Source: Antitrichia curtipendula
Lineage: Eukaryota > Streptophyta > Bryopsida > Hypnales > Leucodontaceae
DNA length: 64,000 nt
Assembly (NCBI GenBank): GCA_951230915.1
Contig: OX579637.1
Span: forward strand, 5,642,001 to 5,706,000
Direction of reading: 5' to 3'
A model generated the notes under the pieces. That model did not search any database. It saw only the letters and a list, made by a program, of their open reading frames with translations, and had not been told where the DNA came from. The translations under genes and the position numbers were made by a program. This document shows, piece by piece, positions 44,914-59,126 of the stretch. Every line of letters begins with the position of its first letter. Position 1 is the stretch's first letter.

Positions 44914-47900
44914 TCACTTTTTCCGTGGTGAAGCACCCTTTTTGGATGGATCAGCTGCTTTAGGAGGGCTGGGCTTTGAAGACTTTGGTGCCGCTCCTTT
45001 GTTGGTCTTGGTGGGAGCAACAAACCTTGTAGCCTTCGTTGGCACCGTGTTCCTTGTCACCCGATTAGATCGAGAAGAAGACACCGATGTCGGCAATGCT
45101 TGAACCTACAAAACCGTCATAACGCCACTCCACTTACGAAGATATACCATGTCATGAGGAAACCAAAACTGAAATACAGGAGTGCACTTCCAGGTGTCTA
45201 CGTGAACATCAACTGCAACGAAACGTGTTCAACGCTAAAGCTTCTGCAAATGCCAAAAATGCCATGTATACCTCAGTTGCCGTTGTTTCAGCGTCCGTGC
45301 TTCCTGCGGCGGACTTCACCCCTATGCTGTAGGGATCAGACAGTACCTGCGACGCCATGCTACCATGAGGTACGGATTCATTTGCTACTGCCATAGGCGC
45401 ACCATTGGACTTGTCTGTTGCTGCAGGTTGCTCAACGTCCTCCACGACTGCAGCATGATCTTCCTTGTCGACGTCGTCCACAATGTTGTCCACCAGGTAG
45501 TCCACATCTGCTTCCATGTCTGCAACGCTGTCTTCAAGAACATCACCTACGTCACGAGCTGCGGCTGCGGCGTCCTTGGAGATGTCTGGAAGTACATCTT
45601 TCGCACCTGCAACGGCCTCCACCACCACCGGGCAGAGCGGACCACCGGCGGGTGCTGGCAGAATCAACTGCTCGTGCGGAACCTTGTCGCCTAAGGAGAG
45701 GATCAGTTGCCGGATTGTCTGCTCCAGCTGGGCAAGCTTACCGCCGACCTCAGAAGTCGAAGCCTGAAGGTCCTTAATGTCCTCTGAGTAATCAGTGGGC
45801 AACTTACAGAGCTGTGCCTGACGTCGAGCATACTCCTTCTCAGTGGCCTCCTTCACCTCCCCTTCGTAAGGTATGCGGTGCAGTAACAAAGTCTGTCACA
45901 TACGACAGAAAGTGAAAATCAGTACTGAATAAAACTTCATAGAACTCAGAAGAATGGAAACAACAGGAGTTACGTGTAATAAACAAGGAGAGCATAAGAT
46001 ATGCTACAAAACCGTAAATGTATGCTGATGTCTTCCAAGACGTTCAACGTCCTCTCCGACGTCTAAGAAATCATCTGGCGCCTACGAAGACAACTGCTTT
46101 TTCAACGATTGTGTTGTAGCTGACATACCGAAATGCAGACCCCACTGACTGCTGCAAAGTAAAGCAGTGCGTCCAAAAATGAAAAGAATGAACACAAAGG
46201 GGAGCATGTAGTCCTCACGAGTTCACCGATCATGGTCTTCTCAATGGCCCTCATTTGAGCTTCCTTTGTGGACTTGCCTTTGGAGATGGAGCGCATCTTT
46301 GCAGACTTCTCCTATGCTTCTCGGGTCTTCCTTTTTGCCTCCAAAGCGAGCCACACATCTGGATCCACCTCCGGTGGCCGCTCCACACTCGCGTCAATCA
46401 TCTTCATGAGGTTGTGTCGGACATTGATCAGAGTCTTCGTCACATACTGCGGAAACCATACAGGGTTGATCTCTGTTGCAGGTCCGCGGACCTCCCAGTC
46501 TGTGTCAACCACAACGCAATGCTAATGTGCTCACAACATTTACGAGGACCAGAACGAGCAAACTGAACTCAATAGGAAGAAGTAAATCCTTGACTGCATA
46601 ATGAGGTCAAAATGTAAAGTACGACGTCGTGGGAAGTGTCTGGGTACAACACTATCAGAGGCAGTCAACGTCTGAGCAAACACGCAGGCTTCTTTCGCAT
46701 GCACTATTGAGTACCTTCAAATGGGCTTCTGTTGTAACAAAGGACATGACATACCAGCATAGATGCGATCATAGAAGCGTTGCTTGTCCGCCAGGGGCTG
46801 GTCGAACCACCCGTATTGTGGATTCAGCATCTTTGCAAATTTCTTCACCTCCTCTGCAAGAAAGTCAGCTCCGGTCCCGTATGGCTTGCCACGCTTATCA
46901 ACCATGACAATTTGCTTCCAATGTTGCTCTTGCGTAGGCTGTATCTCTTGCCTGCATTGCGTCTCCTTCTTCACTTTCACTCTTGGATTCTTCGTGGCAG
47001 GGCTGGGGGTGGCGTCCAAGACGATGGTGTCATCTTCTTCTTCCTCTGAATCGCTGCTCCCTGACTCATTGTCAATGCTGCACAAGCACGCCCAAAGAGA
47101 CCTCAATTAGAAATCCACTTCGACGCCAAAATCAGCGACCAACAGAACTCACGAGTCGTGCTGCACGGCTCACCTGATGTTGTCAAAGACGTTCTCAGTC
47201 TTCACTGATGTTCTGTCAGATAGTATCGTCGACCTTCGGCGCTTGTCATAATCAAATGGAAAACGGAAGTATTACATCGAACAAAGTCGAGTGCGACATT
47301 ACAACAGACATTGCTTTGCACTTACCTGCGGACTGAGGACCCCGTATACAATTCGGTGGATGTGTCGTTGGATGCCGGCTCTGGCTCTTGCGGATCCTCC
47401 TCAAACTCCTGTCGAGTAGAGCGCCTGCGACGCTTCCTTGGCTGGGAAGTTTCACCCACTGCTTTTTCCTTCTCCTTACCACGACTTTCCACGCGCCAGT
47501 CATCGTTGCAGTACTTGGAGCGTGCCTCAGTGGCAGGGCGAAGTCGAGGCTCAGGCTTATCATTGTATCCTGCCCGCCTGCGTTGTGGCTCCGCCGGCCG
47601 CTTCAGTGGCAACTTCTTCCTGGGGCCCGTCATAGTTGGAGACAGAGATGGCCACACTAGAAATTGCTCGGACCACGTCACCTGCACAGTGAAAGGAAAA
47701 CGTCGAAGTCAGTAGACGTTAAACCAAAAAAAAAGAGCAGCTGTGGATGTATGGTGTCATCAATGATGTCTGATAAAACATGAAGACGTCTGTGCGGACA
47801 TCGGATTTGACATCGGATGTTCGGGTGGACGTATGGTGCTAACATATACACCACAAACAAACTTCCCACGACGTCGACGGTGTTGCCTAAGACACGAGTT

Positions 47901-49248
47901 AAAATCTACTACAAATTTCTGAGTTCCCGAGGTGAACGGTCTGGAGTCAGTGTCCGGAGTCGAATGAAGGTCCTGCGGTACTGCTTGTCTGCACCGCACA
48001 TGCTTTGCACGGTATGTTTCACTTCCAAAGCTGAAAGTGACACTAGAAATATGCAAGTGCGAAATACCTGTGTTGGAAGCTGGCGTTGTGCGCCAGCGAG
48101 GACGTCCGCAGAAACACTGTCACGTCTCAAGAGACATCCACACGGATGGCAAATCACGCGCATTCTAAGGTCCCGTCCTAGGGCAGAAGATAAGAACACG
48201 ACGACGACAGGGCAGGAGACGCAGTCATCAACATAACAAGAAGGCGACAAGGTCGACCTTGGAACTCTTGCGCAGAGGTGCGGGAGTCTGTGTGGGACCT
48301 GTCTAGGGCTGCTGTGTCTGTGTGGGACCTATCTGGCGAAGTCAACGGAAGGGACAGGAGCCAACCTGCGACGTTGGGGGAGAGCCGACGTCAGTGGTAG
48401 CTGCCGCGCGATGGAGGAGAAGACGGCAAAACAAAACAAAACCCTGCAAAACACCAAAGAACTCCCCGCCACACCTAATGCTCAAAACATGGTGCAGGGG
48501 AACTAAAAGCACGTCTGACCTCTCAACACTCACCAAAGAAGGCTGCGCTTCCAAATTCACAGCAGCGGAGAGTGCATCCCCAAGCACGGCGCAGCGTCCA
48601 ACACCCGAGGAGAGAATAAGCCTCACGAGGTGTTAAACTAGACACGGAGGGAGAGGATCGGCGGACGGCAACGGATGTCATTGGATGAAGACACCGTTTC
48701 CGTCGCTACCACCACGCCCACGACGTCGTCCTCATTACTGTGGTTGTAAGCCCCCTATGCGTAGGTGCTTCGCTCAAATTTGAATTCCTGAGGACTGCGG
48801 CAGCGGAAGCGTCCACAAAGCGCACCAATGGCCGGGAAAGGAAAGAGGCCGACGAAACTGCAAGAATTTGGCACTGCACCGATGGCCGGGAAAGGAAAGA
48901 GGCCGGCGGACCTGCTCGGACCTCGGACGCATTGACGGATGCGAGACGGGGACTCACCTGCTTCGATATCTTGGGGTCATGCGTCGGCGGAGAAGCATCT
49001 GCGGTGGCCGGACAAGGGGCTGCGAACGACCCATCCTGTACATGGAGACGCCTACTGCTGCGATTGGAAACGGTAACCACAGGGTTTTCAACTGATCCCA
49101 TTGTTGAGGTGAGTGACGCAACTGCAATCCCATCCACAAAGTTCTGGAAAAGAATGAGAGCGCCTTCGTTGCTTGCTTGATCGGGACCACGAAGTTCTAC
49201 TAGTGCTTGTTCTCCTACTGCGTTCATTCCTGTTGAGGGAATTGGCAT
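44914..49248 (-). pseudogene. CACTA second gene, TnpA / Transposase_24-like, six exons, one premature TAG
   Basis: Exon model from canonical splice sites with consistent phase: 49248-48958 (ATG, MPIPSTGMNAV; donor GTGAGT), 47681-47326 (donor GTAAGT), 47077-46755 (donor GTATGT), 46499-46219 (donor GTGAGG), 45892-45272 (donor GTATAC), 45105-44914 (stop TGA). The protein has a basic region (PRKKLPLKRP, RKRRRRS), an acidic SDSEEEEDD stretch, then YGWFDQPLADKQRFYDR. Next are EVDPDVWLALEAKRKTREA-stop-EKSAKMRS and SISKGKSTKEAQMRAIEKT, resembling the Transposase_24/TnpA DNA-binding type. A coiled coil (YARRQAQL; LAQLEQTIRQL) and a Lys/Ser/Pro tail follow. The only break is TAG 46312-46314, probably a former CAG. 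In En/Spm TnpA binds subterminal repeats. The gene is divergent from TNP2. Confidence 0.75.
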
Positions 49249-49779
49249 GTTGCGTCGCTAACGTCGTGATTCGTGAAGCTGGTACCCGCGTACAAAAGAT
49301 GCTCTGTGCCTAGGAAACGACGAAAACATTTAGGGTTCTGCGCATTTCTGCCGCAGCGTTAGCGAAACACGTGTAAAGGGTGCGTTTGTAGCAGGTACAA
49401 GCTTTGCTTAATCCACAGGCAAAATGTCAAAGCTGACATCTTTGATGACGTCATAAAAGACGTGCACCATAGATTATAATGTCCAAGGGGACATTACATT
49501 CCGAACATATTCTGTGTGGGCCAGTGTCATAATAGACCAAGAGATGATTCATAGGGACAAGGGTTGCATAGTTTCCTGTTCATTCAGAAATCATACCTTA
49601 GTGTGCTCCTATTGCCGGCACAGATGTGGGGTGTACATACTACGTTTCCATTGCAGAGAGGGACTTCACACTTAGAGTCATGGTATTTCCAATAGCCAGA
49701 TGGTTCATGACGGGATGTAAATCATGAACATGTAAATTCTCACACACTATAGATGTTTTTCCGTCCTTTCAGAATTACT

Positions 49780-50480
49780 CAGACAATTCTTTTAGAAAAA
49801 AAGGAATTTGCACTTGGTGTTGTAAAGTTTTACACAATTTTGTTAGTTGTAGACCATTCATTTAAGAAGAGTGGAAACTTTGCTTTGTGTTTTTTTTTCG
49901 TCTACAATGTTGTTTGTTGTAGACCATTCATTTAAGAAGAGTGGAAACTTTGCTTTGTGTTTTTTTTTCGTCTACAATTTTGTTAGTTGTAGACCATTCA
50001 TTTAAGAAGAGTGGAAACTTTGCTTTGTGTTTTTTTTTCGTCTACAATGTTGTTTGTTGTAGACCATTCATTTAAGAAGAGTGGAAACTTTGCTTTGTGT
50101 TTTTTTTTCGTCTACAATGTTGTTTGTTGTAGACCATTCACTTAAGAAGAAAAGAAAGATTAGATTGTGTTTTTTTTTTGTCTACAATTGTGTTAGTTGT
50201 GGACCATTCATTTAAAAAAAAAGGAAATAGTAGGCTGTGTTATTTTTTTGGGTCCTATTCAATTTGTTGAAGACCATTCATTTAAAAGAAAGAAAATTTC
50301 AATTTTTTTTTTTTTGCGTCTACGGCTCTGTTAGTTGTAGATTATTCCTTTGACAAGAAAGGAATTTTCATTTGGTATATTTATTCAGTCTATTCTTTTG
50401 TTCATTGTAGACAATTCATTTAGAAAGAAAGGAATATTTACTTTGTGAATTTCTTCCGTCTACGATGTTGCTACTTGTAG
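49780..50480. repeat. 70-bp minisatellite inside the CACTA element
   Basis: Exact 70-bp period: TTTAAGAAGAGTGG starts at 49861, 49931, 50001 and 50071 (CTTAAGAAG at 50141). The first units are almost identical (alternating TTGTTTGTTG and TTGTTAGTTG). Units further right decay over about another 300-400 bp. Each includes TGTAGACCATTCA and GTGTTTTTTTTTCGTC. It lies between the two divergent genes. Confidence 0.9.
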
Positions 50481-50499
50481 ATACGTAATTCCTAAGGAC

Positions 50500-53041
50500 A
50501 TACCTTCGCACTTGCTATATTTTTTTGCGTCTTCTCTTTTGTTATATGTACACATGTACTTTCAGAAGACACGAATTATGACTTGGTGTATTTTTTTTGT
50601 CTATCCTTTTGTTTGCTATCAGCTTGTAATTTAGAAACGAAGCAAGTTTCACATCGAGTAGGTTCTTGCTATTCTTAGTTATTTGGTGTGCACAATTCAT
50701 TTAGAAAAAGAGAAATCTTTACAAATGATTTGTCTGCTATTCTTTTTAAATGAAGATGTGCTCATTAATGTTCACTTGGGAAAGAAATTTTGGCTTACTG
50801 TGTTCTGCTGGTCTTCCCTTCACTCTGTTGTGGACATATTTAATTCATGAAAATAGGGAATTCCAAAGACGTTTAGCAGCAGTACAATATCTGTAGGGCA
50901 TGATGTTTATGTTTAGTAACATGTATCTCGTCTGCTCAGACGTTTCATGCAATGTCATCGCAAACGTCAAAAACTGTGTGCTCATATCCCGCTGGACGTT
51001 GCATGTCATGCAGTTCTGCGGAATTCCTCAATTGTGGACTTTTACAGCAACACTACCTTGCTGTACTGGGCCATCCTTTGTGAATTTCTGAACAACAGAT
51101 CAAATCACGTCAATTGTGGAGTTCTCCAGGCAACAGGTATTTCATCTTAACTTTGAATTCAATCCATACTTTGTAGGAACAAGGTAGTTTCATGCAATGA
51201 CTGCCCACATGTTTCCCACTTTCTGAACTTCTTTAAAAGAGACATGTGGATTGTTCGTCTAAAGTTACACGAAATAATGTATAAAACAAGTCATTATGTG
51301 TTGGGTCACTGATGCACAGAAAATGTTGTAGTTGTCATTCTGAATCAGAAGAAATGACGATGGAAAATGAATAGTACACCTACCGTTGTATTCTTCGGAT
51401 GTACATTTCGTTACGCTGCATGTGCTCTCTTTTTGGCAGCTCATTGCCCAAGTCACTAACATTCCTGTCTCCATGAACGTTTATGTTGACATCCACAACG
51501 TAAAGTCCGGCGACACATAACCTGTTGAGGATGACATGTGAGAGTCTCAGCTGACGTCTTCTTTGACGTTCAGTCGGACATCACTTGAAACATTTTTAGA
51601 GCTGACTGCCGATGTGGTCACTGCTCTCATATTCTGTTTTATCTGTCAGGACTATGGACGTCCTTCCGTGAGGCAATGACCACCTCATGTTCACTACCAT
51701 GTTCACGGTGGATATTACTTCTAAGGCATTGGCATCTGGAAGAGCAGTTTCTGTACACATGATTGTACTAAAGTGCTCCTTAGGCACAGTACCGCAGCGG
51801 ACGTGTTGTCAAATTTAAAACATTTCACTTCATTCAATTATATAACCGCATTTCCTACAACCTTCATGGCTTTCAATTGTAACTTGAAACACGTGATTTG
51901 TTTAACCGCGCTGTCTCAGTGGCGTTTCTCATAGGAAATGCATTTCTGTACATTAAGCGCAGAAGGGGCTTAGTAATAGACATCGCAACGACGATGACAG
52001 CTACCTGAAATGACATTTCCTAAAACATGATGCGGTCAAACGTCATGATGTATTGGCCTGCTAGGCGCGTTCCGTAATATGTCCAAGGAGGTGCTGAGTG
52101 CTTGTAGAGATGTCAATAACAGCACGTTGTCTTCCTTCAGTTCTACATGGTACGACGCATTTCCTGTCATGTGTTATACTCATGTGATGTGCATTGAGGA
52201 AGTCTTACATCTTCTGTATAGTTACCTTTAAAGTGTCAAGTTTCAAGGACCTTTCCTCACTTCACGCGGGACACCCATTGCGCGAGACTTCTCCCTCTCA
52301 TTTGAAATGGCGGGTAGTATCGTTCAATAGTATCCTTGCAAAATGTGTGGATAAGACCCCAACATCTTAAGCATTTACCTTCCACACATTTTTGTATTCC
52401 TAGCATGTATAGGGATATTCAATTTCATAGTTCAGCCCTTCTGGAATTCACCGTCGTCATTGTATTAGGTTCTCTGGTGCCTTCACTATACCTGACATGC
52501 TACAAGGCATTGCATGTGACGTACATTTTTTACAGTGTCTTACAAGACATCAGGAATGACGTTTTGCCGTTACATATCACGGACATTTGCATGTTGCCTG
52601 ATGTCCTCTGCAACTCCTCTTGTCCACTGCAAGAGCGCCTGACGAAGTACTGTTTTGACGTCATTGCTTGTCTTTTCTATATAACTTGGTTCTAATTGTT
52701 GTGGAGTCATGTCCATGCTTCAATCGTACACCACCTTGCCAAATGGGTGAAATGTTGTTCAAGGTGAGGGCAATAAGTCCCATCACATAATGCAAAGTCA
52801 TGAAGAAGTTTCAGGTTCACCTGTCTACACAAATAATAGGAGGAGAACTGGAAGTGAGGTGATACAGTGCAAAAGTTGAGGGGACCTGTGTGCAGTGCAT
52901 GGTGTATTCCTTTCCCTCCACCAATGTGGGGCCAACCTCGACCTCACAATGTTCTCTGTGGTTGCAGCTGCCTGTTGAGCAAGACAGAATCCGCAACGTC
53001 GCATGTGACGCCTTTTGTCTTCCTTGACATCAGAAGCAGTA
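50500..53041. other. CACTA central region upstream of TNP2
   Basis: Scattered GACGTC/GACATC words, no convincing ORF (short ORFs at 50900-51150 and 52336-52695 are not supported). It probably holds the TNP2 promoter and leader. Confidence 0.45.
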
Positions 53042-56000
53042 ATGCGTGCCTCAGATGCGAGACGGGGCACCCGTATCCGCATCAACAGAGACGGACGTGT
53101 GCTTCGTCACATTCCAGTTGGAGACTTGATTTTGCAGACTGAGTTGAGGGTGGTCACGGAGTTGAATTTGAGGAAGTATCCTTGTCCTTGCAAGAATTGT
53201 CATGGAGCACGGCGCAAAAAAATTGATGTTATCAGGAAGCATCACAGCGAGGTGGGCAGAGATGCCTTTCTCACGAAGTCCATGATAGGGGGTGACCCTC
53301 CTGATAGTTATCCTCCAAATGGCATTTGGGTGGAAGATCTTGCATATGATGACGACATCATAGACGCAGAGGCGAACGTAGAAGATGTCCATGTTCCTCT
53401 TCAGGATGACGGAGGGGGACCAGATGCTGCGCATGACAGCGAAGGGGCTGCGCATCCGAAGTCTGACCCGACGCTTGATGCACAACACAACGTGCAAAGG
53501 CAATTGCTCCAGGCCCTCGATCGCGGTGATGCCATACACACCGAATCAATGGCAGCAGACAATGCTCCTGAAGACGTCGAAGTTGATGTTGACTCGGACA
53601 ACGTAGATGACATGGAATGTCTTTTTCAGCACGCAACAACGGCAATGTACTCAGGTGCGACGTCCAGTATTCTGTCTGCCACCATCATCATCATGAACAT
53701 GTGTGTTGTCTTCCGTGTAAGCAACAAGTTCACGGACGAACTCTTACATTACTTATCATCAGATTTGCTTCCTTCAGACAACAAGCTGCCCAATAGTCAT
53801 TATGAGGCAAGAAAGCTCATAAGGAACTTGGGCTTGCAATACAATAATATCCATGCTTGTCCATACGGCTGCATTCTATATGAAGAGGAGCATGCTGATT
53901 TGAATGTGTGCCCCAAGTGTGGAAGTGCACGTTGGGCGCAAGGTTCCACTTCTATACCAGCGAAGGTGATACGACACTTCCCACTGATACCAAGGTTGAG
54001 GCGTATGTTTCGGTCTTCTGAAATTGCAGTGATGCTGAGGGGTTGGACAAAGCATGTCAGCAAAGACGGCGTCATGAGGTCAGTGGTGGACAGTCCTGCT
54101 TGGAAACATGTCGACCGCGACGTTCTCTTTGACAACTTTGGAGCTGAGAGCAGGAACTTGCGTATGGCACTTGCACTGGATGGCGTCAATCCTTTCAAGT
54201 TGAACAACACAAACTGGTCGACGTGGCCCATTCTCATACTCATTTATAACTTTGAGCCATGGTTTGTGACAAAGAAGTTCTTCATTTCGCTATGCATCTT
54301 AATTTCAGGGAAGCAGTCACCGACATCCAAAAACATTGATGTTTTTATCAGACCTTTGCTCCGCGAGCTTCTCCAGTTGTGGGAAGGTGTAGTGGCCCAA
54401 GATTTTTCAAGACCCGAAGGAGAACGCCGTTTTATCATGCGAGGGCTATTGATGTGGACCATTTTCGATTTCCCAGCGTACGGTCTCATCTCAGGCCTAT
54501 GCTGCAAAGGATACAAGGGGTGTCCTTGTTGTGGTCCTGAAACGGAGTCTAGACTAGCAAGGACAGGTGATGTTCTTGCCAACCGTAGTACACGAGGTTC
54601 GAAAATAGTGTATGGAGGCATCCGAAGGTATTTGAATCGGCAACACCCGTATCGCCGAAACCGACGTTTCAACGGACGTCTTGAGCTGCGTGCGAGGCCT
54701 CGGACAATGACTGGTCAGGACATTATTCGTTACGCTGCATGGCGGCAAGTCTATCTCGACCTTGGTGGAAAAGAGGACACCAAAGACGACCCTGTGCATT
54801 GTACAGGTGTGAAACGCCTGTCAGCCTTCTACAAACTAGTGTATTGGGAGGTGAGTATGCATCCTTTCTCTCTTTGGGCAGTCTTGTCAATGTCTGAAAC
54901 GTGGATGTCCATGTCGTAGGTTATACTGAAGGTTTCATGCTTCCCTCCAAATGTAATTATCTATGTTATACACTATTGTATTGGGTCTTTTGACCGTGCA
55001 TGCTGCACGGCCACTCAATACTTTGGTAGTCAGTTGACAGTGAGTAAAGGGATGCGTCATGTTTGACGTCTATGTAGACGTCCTTGTAAGACCCGATGTG
55101 TGATTCGGATGTCAATGTAGACATTATTGTATCTAGGGAGACGTCTCAGACAACAGTTTGTGCTCAGAAAGTGTCCCCTTCTGACATTTTTTTACTTTCC
55201 TTCAACAGCATCTTCTGGAACAACACATGCTGGACGCCATGCACTGTGAGAAGAATTTGTGTGAGAACATTGTGAAGACATTGCTGTCAATGACTGATAC
55301 CCCAGGGAGTCGTGTGGACGCTCAAGAACTTGGAATCCGTGAGGAAACCTGGTTGCAAGCGCCAAGGCGGCGCAATGATGATTTCCACATGCCGCATGCA
55401 CCATACGTCCTGTCGGCGCAGGAACGAGTGGAGTTTATTGCTATAGTGAGCAACATACGGACACCCACGAACTACGTCAGTGCAATTCAAAAACGATTCA
55501 AGGATGGAAAACTGCAATACATGAAAACGCACGACTATCACGTGCTCATGCAACAGGTAAGCCACATAGACCCGAGCAGCATTCGTAGTATGTCCTTATG
55601 AAGGTAATCCCAATAGCAGAAGGTCATGCTCATGCCTGGACTGAAATATCGGACATATCGCATGGCGAAGCTATCGCTTACAATGTTAACATGTTTACAT
55701 CGCATCTTCAGTATGCTTTACAAGGAAAGCTGTGTCTTCCTGCAAATGCTGATGTACCGCATGTCCTTCATAGCTTGAACGGTTTGTAATTTCCAAGTGC
55801 TGCATTAGAACATGTATACGTCGTTGTCAAAGTGCCTGTGCGACGGGGACGTGCTGTGTCGGACATCATTGAAGCCAGTGCAGTAGCCCACAGTGCACTG
55901 TAGCGTCTTCTTTGGTGGTACAAAAATCGTATGCCGAGCTTTTCCGGACACAACAGTGCCAAATGGAAGACATTTTGAGGCACGCAGTGCCGTTGCTGCT

Positions 56001-57641
56001 GTTTTAGACGTCCCATTCAATGTCCAGTCGCGTCATTAAATGTCTACTTGAATGTCAAGACGGACAGTGAACTAACCCCTCGTCATCTATGTTGATGTAG
56101 ATTTTACTAGTGGCTGTTTGAAACATTTTAGATGACAATGTGCGGCTGGCTATAATAAAAATCAGCAGAGTGTTCCAAAGACTCTGCGACAAGGAAGTCA
56201 AGGAGACAGACAAGGACACTGTCATGCATAATGTAATTATGGCAACTTGTCTGTTGGAAAAGGAGTTTCCTACAACTTTCTTGAACATTATGACACACCT
56301 GCCAATGCATCTTGTGGAGCAGTTATTTATTTGTGGCCCGGTGCATTGTCGATGGATGTATCCTATTGAGCGGTACATGAAGACATTGAAGGATTATGTT
56401 CGCACGTACGCACATCCAGAAGGTAGCATAGCTGAAGGATATCGAAATGAAGACACACTTGGCTTCTGCACAGAGTATATGAAAGATTATGAAGGGACGT
56501 CTGAACGAGTGTGGGATGCTGAAGAGGACGCCATCATGACGGATGAAGTGATACATTCTAGGGCACCTCAACCACGACGATTGTCAAATGAAGTGCGTAA
56601 GCACGCCCATGCATTCGTCATCGACAATGCACCATGCTTGGAGACCTGGAGGCAATGAGTACCATTTGCTTGTCTTTAGTGTCCACTACAAGAAGTCAGA
56701 AGCTCGTACACATACTTCTCCATTTTTTTGGTTAGCCTGAACACCGAGAAAAGTGATATGCAACATTTTAGCCAAATGACTAGATCTTTTAATTTTCATT
56801 GCGTAGGGAGTACATTGACGCTCGGACTCAGAGATGGGAGCAGCGGGAGGTCTTTCGTCAGCAATGTAGGCGGTCAAATCCCAGAAGACCTGTTCGATAT
56901 CCAGCAAAACTCAATGATCTGCCACCTTTTGCGGACTGGTTGACGTCTGTAGTGACAGAAGCTGAACGTTCTGGACGTCACATGGAACACGATGTCGTCC
57001 AGTACAAGCAACCTCCATAGCGAGATGCAACATCACACCGTCAAATGTACTGTCATGGAAAGCACTTTCGCGTCCGCAGTTGTGAGGGAAGCTTGGTCAC
57101 ACGGAACTCAACTGTGGTAGCAAGTTTTTCCCGTCAACTTCGATGGGGACTTTGGAACGGAAGGCCGTTGGAAGCCACAGAGGAGTATGTGGGGTACATT
57201 GAAGAAATATTGGTTCTGGATTACAGGAACCATTGCGTCACAGTGCTCTTATGTGATTGGGTACGGGGGACATGGGAAGCCAGGCAACCAAGCGTAGAGA
57301 GAGACCAATACGGCTTCAGCGTTGCGAATTTCAATCAAATGGATGGGCAGGTCCATGCCGATTCATTTGCTTTTCCTCTACATTGCCAACAAGTTTTTTT
57401 CTCGGATGATCCACATCGTCCTAGGTGGAAGGTGGTGTGCCGCACAGATGTTCGCGGGAGACGTATGGCACAGCACAATGCGAACGTCGTGCCAGAGATG
57501 CTTGTACTACATAACGATGCTGACTTTGTGGCGCTGCAACCACTGGCAAGAGAAACGGAGCCAATACGACGTCCAAGGGAAGACGTGGAAGACTTGAGCG
57601 ATGTAGCAGACAACAATGCCATGTCAGAGGACGAAGGATAG
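53042..57641 (+). pseudogene. TNP2: CACTA transposase TNP2 (Transposase_21, DUF4218, DUF4216), one premature TAG
   Basis: Exon model: 53042-54850 (ATG in GTAATGCGTGCC; donor GTGAGT), 55209-55556 (donor GTAAGC), 55712-55781 (donor GTTTGT), 56132-56651 (non-canonical GC donor), 56807-57641; phases agree. Domains in order: CPCKNCHG transposase-associated region (residues about 46-75), an acidic linker, and Transposase_21 with CPYGCILYEEE, CPKCGSARW, MRSVVDSPAWKHVD, and ALALDGVNPF. It continues to GYKGCPCCGPET, HMLDAMHCEKNLCEN, then DUF4218 (LPMHLVEQLFICGPVHCRWM, PIERYMKTLK) and DUF4216 (YIEEILVLDY, VFFSDDPHRPRWKVV). The protein cuts at the element ends. The only break is TAG 57018-57020, in a place that fits CAG-to-TAG. 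It ends 1.5 kb before the right terminus. Confidence 0.9.
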
Positions 57642-59126
57642 CACCGGCTTCTCTACCTTCACAATTATGTCACAAACAGCGGAAAGACGTTGATGACGAC
57701 ATGAGGGACATGGTGTGCACTGTCCGTAGTGATGTCCGTCATGGGTCTCGCTGTCCAATTTCGGGATGAATATCGAAGTTCCCAGTCATCGCTACTGTTA
57801 GCCGTCCATTCTTTGTAGGAGTGCCTACATATTGAGGAGAGCGTTGTTTGTAGACTGAACATCTGACAATTTCTGTATGTAATGTTTAAACGGATGTGCA
57901 CCAAAATGTTTGGTGCATTTCCACTTTCGTAGTCCTTGTGTTCGGAAATGCTTTCTTTTTTTCCTCACAATGATTTTGTGGGAAGGGCATGCATCAAGAT
58001 ACATTGTAGTCGATGTGTTCATTGGGAATGAGTAAGCTGTCCTCATCAATGCATGTTCTTCATTATAATAGTTTGGAAATAGACTATGCATACGATGCTT
58101 GAAGTGCTCATCGTGTGTTGCATACAAATGAAATGAATAAGATGGTCATGCATTGAAAAGCAAGTCCTGTATAAGGTAATGTGAACGGATAATGCCATTG
58201 TGGAGAAGTATTTCCATATTCGCTGTTCAACCTGCTTACTCTTCACTAGCCAACTGGAGGACATCAACGCAACGGAAAGAATGCAATGCTAGATTTCCTT
58301 AGAGATGTCAAAATAAAATAGACGTCTCTGAAGACATTTGCAGAAACTGCAAACATAATTGTGAACAGCATAGTGTTAGCCCAGAAGTCCCCGGAAATGT
58401 AACTTTGTTATGACAGACGTCTGTACTATCGCGTAGATGTCCTCTAGGGCAAGTGATGTCACATCATGACATCTAAGCAGACATGTAAAGGTTACTCCAA
58501 ACACCCACATGAACATCATACTCCTTGTACAGAAGTCTCCGGGCAACTCATGACACCGCAAGAGACGTCTGGACTGACGCTACTATGTCCTGACAGACAT
58601 CTGAACAAGCGTCATGACGTCTGAGGAAACAACGATAGGAGGAACACAAATGCTATAAATATGCATTTTTTAAATCCGGGCTGACGTGGCTGTGCCACGC
58701 CAGTACCAAAAATTGCCATGTAGACAATTTCCCGATATGCTGCCACGTCATCTGGCATGTCAACTTCTTTAGATTTTTTCAAGCACGGGCACTGCCCGGC
58801 CCCAGTTTTTCCCTGTCGGGCAGCCAATTTAATTTAAAAAAATCCAAAAAACTGATTTTACAGTCGATGAAAAAAGGTCAACCTTGTTGATGTGGCAGTT
58901 CATATTTTTACAGACACTACTCCGGACATGCTTCTGTCTTGAAGCATGTCTGAAGAAAACTTCACATCAAACAAGCTCGAAGTGGTTACCACCTCAATCT
59001 CGGCTTGTCCGCTGCAACATCCATTAAGATATGTCCGAAATGGAAAACCGTCTTCCAGACACGCAGACGTCTCCATCGACACACTGTGTTCAACTTTTGA
59101 CACTCGATGTCTAATGCCTCATGTCC
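57642..59126. repeat. Right subterminal region of the CACTA element
   Basis: Words GATGTC, GACGTC, AGACGTCT, GACATGTC and TGTCTGAAG in both orientations, densest near 58390-58640 and 58910-59130. No coding sequence recognised. Confidence 0.65.

Noticed and set aside
45365..45777. Several plus-strand ORFs of 83-119 codons
   Set aside because: Shadows of exon 5 of the minus-strand CACTA gene, whose splice phases are consistent.
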